Positions 41,879 to 50,573 of a stretch of DNA of 64,000 nucleotides are shown here, in pieces (within the stretch, counting starts at the first letter, position 1; every line of letters starts with the position of its first letter). The DNA comes from Deferribacteraceae bacterium UBA6793 (GTDB lineage Bacteria > Chrysiogenota > Deferribacteres > Deferribacterales > Geovibrionaceae), in NCBI GenBank assembly GCA_002452405.1, contig DKFP01000007.1:23200-87199 (forward strand), given 5' to 3'. A model generated the notes under the pieces. The model was given only the letters and a program-made list of their open reading frames with translations. It did not search any database and was not told where the DNA came from. Made by a program: the position numbers and the translations under genes.

Positions 41879-42558
41879 GTAAAAACGATATAAGCGATAC
41901 AAAAAATTCTGCGGGTGAGACAGACAAATCAGCTGCGCCGCAAGCTAAAAAAGACACGTTCTTCGATTCGCTGGTGGTGGCTGTTGTCATTGCCATGGTC
42001 ATAAAAGGACTTCTGCTCCAGACGTATCAGATACCTTCCGAATCCATGGTGGGGACGCTGCTCAAAGGCGATTTTATCCTGCTGAACAGGCTTGCGTATA
42101 TCTTCTCAGCTCCTGAAAGGGGTGACGTTGTGGTGTTCGAATATCCACTTGACCCTTCAAAGGATTTCATCAAAAGGGTCATAGGCACTCCCGGCGATAA
42201 GATAGAGCTGAAAGACAAAACAATATATGTTAACGGGGTGGCACAGCCCGAATCCTATAAACAGGTCAACGGTATGGTACCAATGCCCGGTGAGCTTTCC
42301 TCAAAGGATAACTTCGCTCAGTTCACGGTGCCCGCAGACAAATATTTCATGATGGGCGACAACAGGGACAACAGTTACGACAGCCGTTTCTGGGGCTTTG
42401 TTGACAAAAGCGCAATAAAAGGGCACGCGGTACTCATTTACTGGTCGCTGGAAACGCCTGAATACAGTTCGGCGTGGTCAAAATTTCCGCTGAGTATGCT
42501 CCGTTTCCTGAACCCCGCATATGACAGGTTCGACAGATTCTTCAAGCCCATCAAATAG
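41875..42558 (+). CDS. lepB: Signal peptidase I
   Basis: A 227-residue membrane protease with one N-terminal helix (SLVVAVVIAMVIKGLLL). The catalytic Ser is in QIPSESMVGTL, the general-base Lys in FIKRVIGTPGDKIEL, and the C-box is FMMGDNRDNSYDSRFWG. It cleaves exported preproteins on the outer face of the inner membrane. The N-terminal 30 residues are polar and cytoplasmic. Coupled to lepA. Confidence 0.97.
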   Translation: MSKNDISDTKNSAGETDKSAAPQAKKDTFFDSLVVAVVIAMVIKGLLLQTYQIPSESMVGTLLKGDFILLNRLAYIFSAPERGDVVVFEYPLDPSKDFIKRVIGTPGDKIELKDKTIYVNGVAQPESYKQVNGMVPMPGELSSKDNFAQFTVPADKYFMMGDNRDNSYDSRFWGFVDKSAIKGHAVLIYWSLETPEYSSAWSKFPLSMLRFLNPAYDRFDRFFKPIK

Positions 42559-42634
42559 TGAGGCTCAAAATACAGGAATTGATTAAAACGTTATAATATG
42601 TAATAATTAAGGAATACAGAACAAGGTGGAAACC

Positions 42635-43348
42635 GTGCAAGTCAAGTACAATACTATTCTTTTGAAACTTAGCGGCGAGGCTCTCATGGGTGACGGAGAC
42701 TATGGCATCGACTTTAAAACCGCTAATTTCATCGTAAACGAGATCAAGGAAGTTGTCGATATGGGCGTCAACGTTGGCGTTGTTGTCGGCGGCGGAAACA
42801 TTTTCAGAGGCATTCAGGGCACAGCCCGAAATATGGAAAGGGTTACGGCAGACTACATGGGTATGCTGGCAACAGTAATAAACTCTCTGGCTTTGCAGGA
42901 CGGACTTGAGAAAGTGGGCGTACCCACACGCGTTCAGACTGCAATAGAAATGCGCCAGATAGCGGAACCATTCATCAGAAGGCGCGCAATGCGACACCTC
43001 GAAAAGAATAGGGTCGTAATATTCGCAGCCGGAACAGGAAACCCCTATTTCACAACAGATACCGCGGCGACTCTCAGAGGAACCGAGATAAACGCGCAGG
43101 TTATCCTGAAAGCCACAAAGGTTGACGGCGTTTACACCGCAGACCCCAAAAAGGATAAAAATGCCGTTAAATTCGACACCATACCCTATATGGACGTTCT
43201 TAACAAAGGGCTTCAGGTTATGGATTCAACAGCAATCACAATGTGTATGGACAATAAAATACCGATAATAGTTTTCGACATCTACGGCAAAGGCAACATG
43301 AAAAAAGTTGTAATGGGCGAGAAGATCGGAACAATCGTGGAGGGATAA
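42635..43348 (+). CDS. pyrH: Uridylate kinase
   Basis: A 237-residue amino-acid-kinase-fold enzyme that phosphorylates UMP. ILLKLSGEALMG, VGVVVGGGNIFRG, ADYMGMLATVINSLAL, RRAMRHLEKNRVVIFAAGTGNPYFTTDTAA and GVYTADPKKD are hallmarks. I choose GTG 42635, four bases after AGGTGGA, over GTG 42626. TATAAT at 42592-42597 may be a -10 for this operon. pyrH usually follows rpsB-tsf, but here lepB is upstream. Confidence 0.97.
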   Translation: MQVKYNTILLKLSGEALMGDGDYGIDFKTANFIVNEIKEVVDMGVNVGVVVGGGNIFRGIQGTARNMERVTADYMGMLATVINSLALQDGLEKVGVPTRVQTAIEMRQIAEPFIRRRAMRHLEKNRVVIFAAGTGNPYFTTDTAATLRGTEINAQVILKATKVDGVYTADPKKDKNAVKFDTIPYMDVLNKGLQVMDSTAITMCMDNKIPIIVFDIYGKGNMKKVVMGEKIGTIVEG

Positions 43349-43352
43349 TTCA

Positions 43353-43910
43353 ATGGGTGCAGCAGTTGTAAAAGACATGAAAGACAAGATGGATAAGACT
43401 ATCCAGCATTATAAAGATGAGCTTAAAACGATACGTACAGGAAGAGCTTCCATCTCTATGTTTGACAATATAAAAATCGACTATTACGGTTCCCCCACAC
43501 CCCTTTCCGGCGTTGCGACACTGAGCGCACCGGAGCCCAGAATGATAACTGTGTCTCCGTGGGATACGTCTATGATATCTCCCATCGAAAAGGCTATCCA
43601 GAACGCGAACATGGGCTTTAACCCTTCAAACGACGGCAAGATAATCCGTATACCTGTTCCCCAGCTTACGGAGGAACGCAGAAAAGACCTCGTTAAACAC
43701 GTTAAAAAAGTTGCGGAGGATACGAAAGTTGCCGTGCGCAACCTGAGACGCGACGCGAACGAAAGAATCAAAAAGATGGAAAAGGATAAGGAAATATCCG
43801 AAGACGACGGCAAAAAATTCATCGAGCAGATTCAGACCGGCACAGATGATTTTATAAAGAAAATAGACGTTATCACTGGCGAGAAAGAAAAAGAGATCAT
43901 GGAGATCTAG
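43353..43910 (+). CDS. frr: Ribosome recycling factor
   Basis: A 185-residue protein that splits post-termination ribosomes with EF-G. ELKTIRTGRASISMFDNIKIDYYG, LSAPEPRMITVSPWD, IRIPVPQLTEERRKDLVKHV and VRNLRRDANERIKKMEKD define the family. GGAGG is well placed before the ATG, and four bases separate it from pyrH. Confidence 0.98.
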   Translation: MGAAVVKDMKDKMDKTIQHYKDELKTIRTGRASISMFDNIKIDYYGSPTPLSGVATLSAPEPRMITVSPWDTSMISPIEKAIQNANMGFNPSNDGKIIRIPVPQLTEERRKDLVKHVKKVAEDTKVAVRNLRRDANERIKKMEKDKEISEDDGKKFIEQIQTGTDDFIKKIDVITGEKEKEIMEI

Positions 43911-44635
43911 TGGCTGATATAATAATACCTAGGCACCTTGCCATAATTATGGACGGGAACGGGCGCTGGGCAAAGTCCAGAGGGCTGCCCAGAGTTTTCG
44001 GACATAAGCGCGGCGCAGAGGTTGTCACAGATATTATAAGGTATTGTTCGGATATCGGCGTTTCTTATCTCACTCTCTATACTTTTTCCATGGAGAACTG
44101 GCTCCGCCCCAAAGAGGAGGTGGGCTTTCTCATGGATCTTTTGCAGAAATATCTGGAAAAGGAACTGGACAGGATGCAGGAGAACAACATAAAGCTCGTG
44201 TTCTCTGGCAGACTTGACCTTTTGCCTCCTAAGACCAAAGAGATAACCCAGAGCGCCGCTTCCATTCTGGTCGAGAACACCGGAATGGTGCTTAACATTG
44301 CCCTTAGTTACGGCGGACGCAACGAGCTTGTGGATGCTGCAAAAACAATGGCGCAGATGGTTGCGGAGGGTAAGATAAAACCGGAAGACATCACACAGGA
44401 GCTTATGGCATCCTGTCTATATAACGCGGATATACCGGACATCGACCTTGTTATCCGCACCAGCGGCGAAAAGCGCATAAGCAACTTTATGCTTTGGCGC
44501 GCGGCATACAGCGAATTTTTCTTTACGGAATGTCTGTGGCCGGATTTTGACAGAGCGGAACTCGACCGTGCCATTGCCGATTTTTCCGGCAGAGCAAGGC
44601 GGTTCGGCATGACGGACGAACAGGTGGGTAAGTGA
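43910..44635 (+). CDS. uppS: Undecaprenyl diphosphate synthase
   Basis: A 241-residue cis-prenyltransferase making the lipid carrier for cell wall and O-antigen. PRHLAIIMDGNGRWAKSRG, GHKRGAEVVTDII, YLTLYTFSMENWLRP, LNIALSYGGRNELVDA and DLVIRTSGEKRISNFMLWR are the five conserved regions. It starts at GTG within the frr stop (TAGTG) and overlaps cdsA. It provides the carrier used by the WcaJ-type transferase at 4-5 kb. Confidence 0.98.
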   Translation: MADIIIPRHLAIIMDGNGRWAKSRGLPRVFGHKRGAEVVTDIIRYCSDIGVSYLTLYTFSMENWLRPKEEVGFLMDLLQKYLEKELDRMQENNIKLVFSGRLDLLPPKTKEITQSAASILVENTGMVLNIALSYGGRNELVDAAKTMAQMVAEGKIKPEDITQELMASCLYNADIPDIDLVIRTSGEKRISNFMLWRAAYSEFFFTECLWPDFDRAELDRAIADFSGRARRFGMTDEQVGK

Positions 44636-45432
44636 GCGACAGACAAAAAAGAATACTGACATCCCTTGTTGCCATTCCGCCTATCGTTGTTTTCATCTAT
44701 CAGTTTGACAACATAGCTTTTTTTCTTGCTGTGCTTGTGATAATACTCCTTTCCACGCGTGAATTCATCGACATGCTAGAGGCGGGCAACGTAAAGGTTC
44801 TTCGTCTTCCGGCATATATCGGAGCAGTATCGCTGCCTTACGGCATATACACTGCGGACGTTCGCTTCTTTTCCGGTGCGCTGCTTATTACGGCACTGCT
44901 TGCCATGACAATGAAGCTGTTCTCCGAAGATGCGCTAAAGGATACTTTCGACAGCATCGGCGGAACTCTGACAACTGTTCTGTACGCTCCTCTGATGTTC
45001 TCTTTCATTATATTATTAAGGAAGATGGACGCCCACGGAGCGTATATCTTCTTTCTTATAGTGCTCATATGGATGAGTGACACCAGCGCATATTTTGTCG
45101 GATGCAGATTCGGCAGGCGCAAGCTCTATGAAAAGATAAGCCCCAAAAAGAGCGTAGAGGGTGTTATAGCCGCTTATATCGGCGGCGTGGCGCTTGGCGT
45201 TGTGTATAGCTGGCTTCTGCTGGATTTCAAACCGGTTCACGGCGTAATTATCAGTATTCTGGTAGTCACCGCCGGTATAATCGGCGATCTGGTGGAGTCA
45301 ATGTTCAAGCGGAAAGCCAACGTTAAAGATTCGGGGAGCCTTATCCCCGGACACGGCGGTATACTGGACAGGGTTGATTCACTCCTTTTCGGTGCGCCTG
45401 TGCTCTATCTTTATCTTATATATCTAGTGTAA
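44632..45432 (+). CDS. cdsA: Phosphatidate cytidylyltransferase
   Basis: A 266-residue polytopic enzyme making CDP-diacylglycerol. The signature near the end reads KDSGSLIPGHGGILDRVDSL, with Asp residues for metal binding, and DTSAYFVGCRFGRRKL and ISPKKSVEG precede it. About seven or eight membrane segments. The GTG start overlaps the uppS stop (GTGA). Confidence 0.96.
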   Translation: MSDRQKRILTSLVAIPPIVVFIYQFDNIAFFLAVLVIILLSTREFIDMLEAGNVKVLRLPAYIGAVSLPYGIYTADVRFFSGALLITALLAMTMKLFSEDALKDTFDSIGGTLTTVLYAPLMFSFIILLRKMDAHGAYIFFLIVLIWMSDTSAYFVGCRFGRRKLYEKISPKKSVEGVIAAYIGGVALGVVYSWLLLDFKPVHGVIISILVVTAGIIGDLVESMFKRKANVKDSGSLIPGHGGILDRVDSLLFGAPVLYLYLIYLV

Positions 45433-45435
45433 CCC

Positions 45436-46563
45436 ATGAAAAGAATCGGCATAATCGGCTCCACAGGTTCCATCGGCAGGCAGGCGCTCGACGTTATCAG
45501 CCGTAATCCTGGCAGATTCGATGTTGTTTTTCTCAGTTGCAACGGCAACCTTGAACTGTTGAGACAACAGGGCGCGAAATTCGATGCGAAATATCTCTGC
45601 TCCACGGGGCTTTCCTGCGAAGGTGTGCTTTGCGGCGAAAACGAGATACTGAAGATCATGGACAACGAACGGCTCGATATGGTGCTTCTGGCTGCGGTTG
45701 GAGCGGCGGGCACAGTTTACGCGTATGAAACGGTGAAACGGGGCATAACCCTTGCCCTTGCCAATAAAGAATCAATAGTTGCATCCGGCAGGATACTGTT
45801 TGATACGGCGAAAAAGACAGGGGCAAAGATACTGCCTGTAGATTCCGAACACTCGGCAATTTTCCAGTGTCTTGAGGGACAGGATAAAAGATTTCTGGAA
45901 CGGGTTACGCTGACCGCCAGCGGCGGAGCGTTCCGCAACACCCCTGCGGATGCTCTGGAATATGTCACTGTGGAACAGGCGCTCAGACACCCCAACTGGT
46001 CAATGGGCAGCAAGATAACCGTGGACAGCGCCACAATGATGAATAAAGGACTTGAACTTATTGAGGCGAGATACCTCTTTGATATAGACCCATCGATGCT
46101 GAGTGTAGTGATACACCCTCAGTCGGTTGTTCATTCTTTCGTCTCATTCCGCGACGGAAGCATAATCGCTCAGATGGGAGAGCCGGACATGCGCACGCCA
46201 ATAGCCTATGCCATGGCGTATCCCGAAAGGATGGAATCAGGGGTTAAGCCTCTGAATCTTGCGACTGTGGGCAGTCTGACCTTTTTTGAGCCGGACATGG
46301 GGAAATATCCCTGCCTTGGGATTGCAGTGGAGGTCTTGAAAAAGGACAGTAATGCTCCTATGATAGTAATGAATGCAGCCAACGAGGTTGCAGTAGCGGA
46401 GTTCATCGGCGGGCAGATAGAGTACAGCGACATTGCAAAAGTCATTTCAGCTGTGCTGGATGTATGTGCGCCTTCAGAACCTGCCGAAATAGCGGACGTT
46501 CTCGCCGCCGACGTGTTGGCGAGGGAGGCGTCGGAAAAGATAATTAAGAGGTTTTACAAATAA
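45436..46563 (+). CDS. dxr: 1-deoxy-D-xylulose-5-phosphate reductoisomerase
   Basis: A 375-residue MEP-pathway enzyme (NADPH). IGSTGSIGRQALDVI is the NADPH site; ALANKESIVASG, PVDSEHSAIFQCL, LTASGGAFR, HPNWSMGSKITVDSATMMNKG and HPQSVVHSFVSFRDGS contain the metal and substrate residues. Together with uppS it supplies isoprenoid carrier. Three bases after cdsA. Confidence 0.97.
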   Translation: MKRIGIIGSTGSIGRQALDVISRNPGRFDVVFLSCNGNLELLRQQGAKFDAKYLCSTGLSCEGVLCGENEILKIMDNERLDMVLLAAVGAAGTVYAYETVKRGITLALANKESIVASGRILFDTAKKTGAKILPVDSEHSAIFQCLEGQDKRFLERVTLTASGGAFRNTPADALEYVTVEQALRHPNWSMGSKITVDSATMMNKGLELIEARYLFDIDPSMLSVVIHPQSVVHSFVSFRDGSIIAQMGEPDMRTPIAYAMAYPERMESGVKPLNLATVGSLTFFEPDMGKYPCLGIAVEVLKKDSNAPMIVMNAANEVAVAEFIGGQIEYSDIAKVISAVLDVCAPSEPAEIADVLAADVLAREASEKIIKRFYK

Positions 46564-47618
46564 TGGGTATAATTTCCGCAGTCATCCTTCTGGGTGTTCT
46601 AATTTTCATACACGAGCTTGGGCACTTCCTTCTGGCAAAATACACAGGCGTTCTTGTGGAACGTTTTTCAATCGGTTTCGGACCTGTTCTGTTTAAATGG
46701 CACAAGGGCGAAACGGAGTACGCGCTTTCCGCGATACCGCTTGGCGGATATGTGAAGATGTATGGTGAACAGCCGGATTCCGAAGTTGACGAAGATAAAG
46801 CTCACCGTGCTTTCAACAATAAGAGCGTTTTTCAGCGTTTCCTGATAGTTTTTGCAGGACCCTTTTTTAATTTCGTTCTGGCGATAGTTATTTATTCCGC
46901 AATCTTTATGCACGGCACACCGAGATTTCTTGCGGAGGTGGGCGGTGTCACAGACGGTTCTGCGGCGGAACAGGCGGGTCTTTCAAAGGGTGATATGATA
47001 ATCTCGGTTGACGGACGCAGTATGAGATACTGGGATGAAATGAGCGGATACGTTCAGGGCAGGGGCGGCAAACCAGTCGTACTTGGCATAGAGAGGGGCG
47101 GACGCACTTTCGAGGTCTCTGTTACCCCCCAAACAGTTACCGACAAGAACCTTTTCGGTGAAAATGTTCAGGTGGGGCGCATAGGTGTTATGCGGGGCGA
47201 GAAGAGCGAAGTTGTAAGTCTTTCATTTCCTAAGGCGGTTTCTCAGGGTGTTACCCAGACGTATAATGTAAGCGTTCTTATGGTTACTGGTGTTGTTAAA
47301 CTGTTCCAGAAGGTCGTACCTGCGGATTCACTTGGCGGACCAATCATGATAGTACAGATGGCGAAGGAATCGGCTGAAACAGGCATGGTTGCCTTTTTCG
47401 GCTTTATGGCGCTTATCAGCATAAACCTCGGCATATTGAACCTTTTGCCTATTCCCGTTCTCGACGGCGGGCATATTTTCTTTCTGCTTATAGAGGCGAT
47501 AACCAGACGCGCGGTGAGCATCCGCGTGCGCGAGGTGGCTAACCTTGCCGGTATGGCGCTTCTCATGTTTGTAATGTTTTTCGCGTTTTACAACGACATA
47601 ATGCGGCTCTTTAAGTAA
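46563..47618 (+). CDS. rseP: Site-2 protease RseP
   Basis: A 351-residue membrane zinc protease. HELGHFLLAKYTG is the HExxH site, LPIPVLDGGHIFFLL the LDG motif with the third ligand, and a PDZ domain (VTDGSAAEQAGLSKGDMIISVDGR) lies between. It cuts anti-sigma factors and signal peptide remnants in the membrane. The ECF/anti-sigma pair at 26-27 kb is a possible substrate pair. Overlaps dxr (TAATG); terminator follows. Confidence 0.96.
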   Translation: MGIISAVILLGVLIFIHELGHFLLAKYTGVLVERFSIGFGPVLFKWHKGETEYALSAIPLGGYVKMYGEQPDSEVDEDKAHRAFNNKSVFQRFLIVFAGPFFNFVLAIVIYSAIFMHGTPRFLAEVGGVTDGSAAEQAGLSKGDMIISVDGRSMRYWDEMSGYVQGRGGKPVVLGIERGGRTFEVSVTPQTVTDKNLFGENVQVGRIGVMRGEKSEVVSLSFPKAVSQGVTQTYNVSVLMVTGVVKLFQKVVPADSLGGPIMIVQMAKESAETGMVAFFGFMALISINLGILNLLPIPVLDGGHIFFLLIEAITRRAVSIRVREVANLAGMALLMFVMFFAFYNDIMRLFK

Positions 47619-47646
47619 ACAACGAGCCGTTTCATCATAAATACAG

Positions 47647-47675
47647 AGCCTCTTCACATTTGGAGAGGCTTTTTT
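47647..47675 (+). terminator. Terminator after rseP
   Basis: AGCCTCT and AGAGGCT form a 7 bp stem with a 10-base loop, followed directly by six T. It ends the lepA/pyrH-rseP transcription unit. Confidence 0.85.
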
Positions 47676-47743
47676 ATTGATTTTTTTTATCCTTTATTTT
47701 CAGTGCTTTAAAAAATAATTTTAAAAAATTTTTATTTTCCCCC

Positions 47744-47771
47744 TAAAGAACTCATCAAATTGTGCCGATGA
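47744..47771 (+). promoter_or_regulatory. Sigma-28 (FliA) type promoter of flagellin
   Basis: TAAA at 47744-47747 and GCCGATGA at 47764-47771 resemble the flagellar sigma-28 pattern (TAAA, about 15 bp, GCCGATAA), here with 16 bp between. It stands 55 bp before the flagellin ATG, which has a perfect AAGGAGG. Confidence 0.75.
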
Positions 47772-47825
47772 GAAAAATGCGCAAGGATGCGCATGACCTC
47801 TATTGAAACAATCAAGGAGGATAGA

Positions 47826-50228
47826 ATGGCACTTACAGTCTATCAAAACATCATGTCTTTGAACTCGCAAAGACACTTGAGCGGAAGCCAGACGGCTCTG
47901 GCAACATCAATCGAAAGACTCTCATCAGGTCTCCGTATTAACCACGCAGCAGACGACGCATCAGGTCTTGCAATATCTGAGAAATTAAGAGGTCAAATCA
48001 CCGGCCTTCAACGTGCATCTATGAACGCACAGGACGGTATCTCTATGTTGCAGACAGCTGAAGGCGCACTCGAAGAAGTCAGCTCCATGCTCCAGAGGAT
48101 GCGTGAGCTTGCAGTGCAGGCGTCCAACGGCGTGTACACATCAAACGACCGTATCGAAATTCAGAAAGAGGTTGAACAGCTTAAAGACGAGATCGACAGA
48201 ATCTCCACTGCTACTGAGTTCAACACCAAAAAACTTCTGAACGGCGACGGAACAGCACTCTGGTCATCAAGCTCCAGCAGCATCGAAGCTATCATCAGAG
48301 ACGAGGTTGCCGAGGGTAACTACAAGATTAACCTTGAGACAAAACCCGGCACAAACCAGATTTTCAAAACAGACATCATGACCCTGAACGCAGACGCCAT
48401 TGCGACAGAAGTTGTTGACGGAACAAACGACACAAACATAGCCTCTGTAACAAATGCAAGCCAGCTTGCATCAACAGGAACAAGCTATTACACAGTTAAC
48501 GTAGGCGATATCGACGCTGCGACAACTACAAGTGCTGCCGTCACACTGACTGGCTCATACATGCAGAAAGGCTCCGGATTTTCCATATCATCCATAGGTT
48601 CCGATGCGGCGTCCACAGCAACATCCTCCGGCTACATTGAGGTAATGTTTGACGACGATATCACAACCGGAACAACAGCAACCTACACAGCGCAGATAAG
48701 ATATATCAACGCTCTGACAGGTACTGTCAGCGAATGGGAAACTATCAACATCAGCGCCACCGGTTCTGTTGTAACAATCACAGCAAGCAACACCACAGGT
48801 CTTCTGGATTCCGCAAACGGTACACTTGCTTTCAACCTGACATTGGATCTTGGTGTAAGCGGTAATATCCAGGACGGAGACAAGGTTCTGCTCAGCTTTT
48901 CCGGTGAACACACTGCCCCCGCAGGCAGCGTTGCGTCATCCGGTGGCGGTACTATAACAATTTCGGGCGGTCCTCTGAACCAGACAGGTCCCACAATGAA
49001 GTTCCTTGACCCCGAATCGCTTACTGTTCACAACAACAACGACAATTTTGTCGATACAAACGGTGTGACAGTTTATTATGCGAGCATAAACACTGATACA
49101 GGTAACATTGACCTTGGAAACATGACAATCAATTTCAAGGAAGACAGCAACGATGGTGCGCCTGACCCCACAGGTAAAACAACCCTCGGAGATCTCAGTC
49201 TGAAAGTTAACGGAGCAGGTGAAGCGGCAGCCACAACCACCAAGCTCAAAGATCTTTCAGTGTTTACTGATTCCGACGGAAACAACCTGTTTTCTAACAA
49301 ACAGGAACTGACAATCTGGGGTAACGGCACATCCGCAACTATTTATCTGGAAGCGGACGACACAGTCGCTGACTTCGAATCTAAACTTACAGATGCCATA
49401 GTGAACGGTCTGGGCATGGGTTCCGACAATAACAACGTCAACAGCCACCTTGTAGACTACGTTTCTCTGGCAAACCAGAAAGGCGGTATCAAAGCTGTTG
49501 AAGGTACATTTATCATCCAGACAGCTCTCACAGGCGAACAGGGGCAGCTTGCTTTCTCCGGCGACGAGGACCTTATAAACGGTCTTGGTCTGAACCAGAT
49601 TCAGGCGGCAACCAACAACACCACCAAAGTGACCGTTTACAACGCGCACACAGGTGAGCTTGTGGGAACAGACGAAACAGGCAACGACAGAGTTTACGGT
49701 ATTATCGACGGCGTTGAGATAGTTCTCGATTCCAGAGCCGGTGTTGACGAATCATGGAACAACACAAAGGAACAGGTTGACTTCACAACAAACGCCGCTG
49801 CTGCGAAAGAAAACTTCTATCTGCACATAGTGGACAACTCCACCGACCTTCAGATAGGTGCAAACGCAGGGCAGACACTTGCCGTAAGTATTCCTCAGCT
49901 TGATGTCACAGGTCTTGGTCTGGACAACATCACAATGGTATCCCAGGATCTCGCACAGGCTGCGATTCCGGATATCGACGCAGCTATCTCGCAGGTGGTA
50001 AGCGTAAGAGCGACAATCGGTGCACAGGTCAACAGACTTGAACACACAATCGCAAACCTTGACACGGCAGAAGAGAACATGACATCTGCTGAATCAAGGA
50101 TACGTGACCTAGATATGGCGGAAGAGATGTCTACATTTACAAGGTATCAGATGCTGGCGCAGGCGGGAGTTTCAATGCTTGCTCAGGCGAACCAGATACC
50201 TCAGATGGCAATGCAGCTTCTTCAATAA
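47826..50228 (+). CDS. fliC: Unusually long flagellin
   Basis: An 800-residue flagellin; common flagellins are about 270-500. The conserved D0/D1 N-terminus (MALTVYQNIMSLNSQRHL, IERLSSGLRINHAADDASGL) covers residues 1-150 and the C-terminus (VRATIGAQVNRLEHTI, MAEEMSTFTRYQMLAQAG, QIPQMAMQLLQ) the last 100. The 550-residue middle is Thr/Ser/Gly/Asp/Asn-rich, beta-type, and unlike any region I recognise; it would form large surface D2/D3-type domains. ATG 47826 follows AAGGAGG, so I reject a 13-residue extension. The next genes make pseudaminic acid, probably O-linked to its Ser/Thr. Confidence 0.95.
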   Translation: MALTVYQNIMSLNSQRHLSGSQTALATSIERLSSGLRINHAADDASGLAISEKLRGQITGLQRASMNAQDGISMLQTAEGALEEVSSMLQRMRELAVQASNGVYTSNDRIEIQKEVEQLKDEIDRISTATEFNTKKLLNGDGTALWSSSSSSIEAIIRDEVAEGNYKINLETKPGTNQIFKTDIMTLNADAIATEVVDGTNDTNIASVTNASQLASTGTSYYTVNVGDIDAATTTSAAVTLTGSYMQKGSGFSISSIGSDAASTATSSGYIEVMFDDDITTGTTATYTAQIRYINALTGTVSEWETINISATGSVVTITASNTTGLLDSANGTLAFNLTLDLGVSGNIQDGDKVLLSFSGEHTAPAGSVASSGGGTITISGGPLNQTGPTMKFLDPESLTVHNNNDNFVDTNGVTVYYASINTDTGNIDLGNMTINFKEDSNDGAPDPTGKTTLGDLSLKVNGAGEAAATTTKLKDLSVFTDSDGNNLFSNKQELTIWGNGTSATIYLEADDTVADFESKLTDAIVNGLGMGSDNNNVNSHLVDYVSLANQKGGIKAVEGTFIIQTALTGEQGQLAFSGDEDLINGLGLNQIQAATNNTTKVTVYNAHTGELVGTDETGNDRVYGIIDGVEIVLDSRAGVDESWNNTKEQVDFTTNAAAAKENFYLHIVDNSTDLQIGANAGQTLAVSIPQLDVTGLGLDNITMVSQDLAQAAIPDIDAAISQVVSVRATIGAQVNRLEHTIANLDTAEENMTSAESRIRDLDMAEEMSTFTRYQMLAQAGVSMLAQANQIPQMAMQLLQ

Positions 50229-50270
50229 GCTGGGGCGCCTTATAAAATGTAGTTTTTGGAGGAAAATACT

Positions 50271-50444
50271 ATGGCTGCAATGACTGTACAGAAAAAAGAA
50301 AACAATAATAATAAATCGCAGATGGAACAACTTAACGACATGCTTAAAGAGATGTTCCAGACAAATTTCTACGGTTCCGTTGAAGTAAAATTCGAAGCTG
50401 GAAGAGTAACCATCATCCGCAAAACGGAATCAGTAAAACTGTAA
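50271..50444 (+). CDS. YezD-like (DUF2292) small protein
   Basis: A 57-residue protein. The C-terminal half, MLKEMFQTNFYGSVEVKF followed by EAGRVTIIRKTESVKL, has the YezD/DUF2292 form (YGSV....G.V..I..TE...L); the N-terminus is Asn/Lys-rich. ATG 50271 has GGAGGA seven bases before. It lies 42 bp after flagellin and could share its transcript. Function of the family is not known. Confidence 0.75.
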   Translation: MAAMTVQKKENNNNKSQMEQLNDMLKEMFQTNFYGSVEVKFEAGRVTIIRKTESVKL

Positions 50445-50466
50445 AATATACAGAGAAGAGTTACAA

Positions 50467-50502
50467 AAGGGGCAGTCATGGCAGTGGCTGCCCTTTGTTG
50501 TT
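50467..50502 (+). terminator. Probable terminator after the flagellin unit
   Basis: AAAGGGGCAG and CTGCCCTTT pair with one bulged G around a 12-base loop, followed by TTTGTTGTTT. It lies between the YezD-like gene and pseB. Confidence 0.55.
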
Positions 50503-50573
50503 TATCCGGTCAGACAATTCAATTGTATATTCGGTTCCCATGGGCTACTATTTTAAAGAATAGGGAGTATAAG

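Noticed and set aside
50478..50573. 32-residue N-terminal extension of PseB
   Set aside because: It passes through a hairpin terminator and lacks homology to PseB, whose motif VLITGGTGSFG starts right after ATG 50574.
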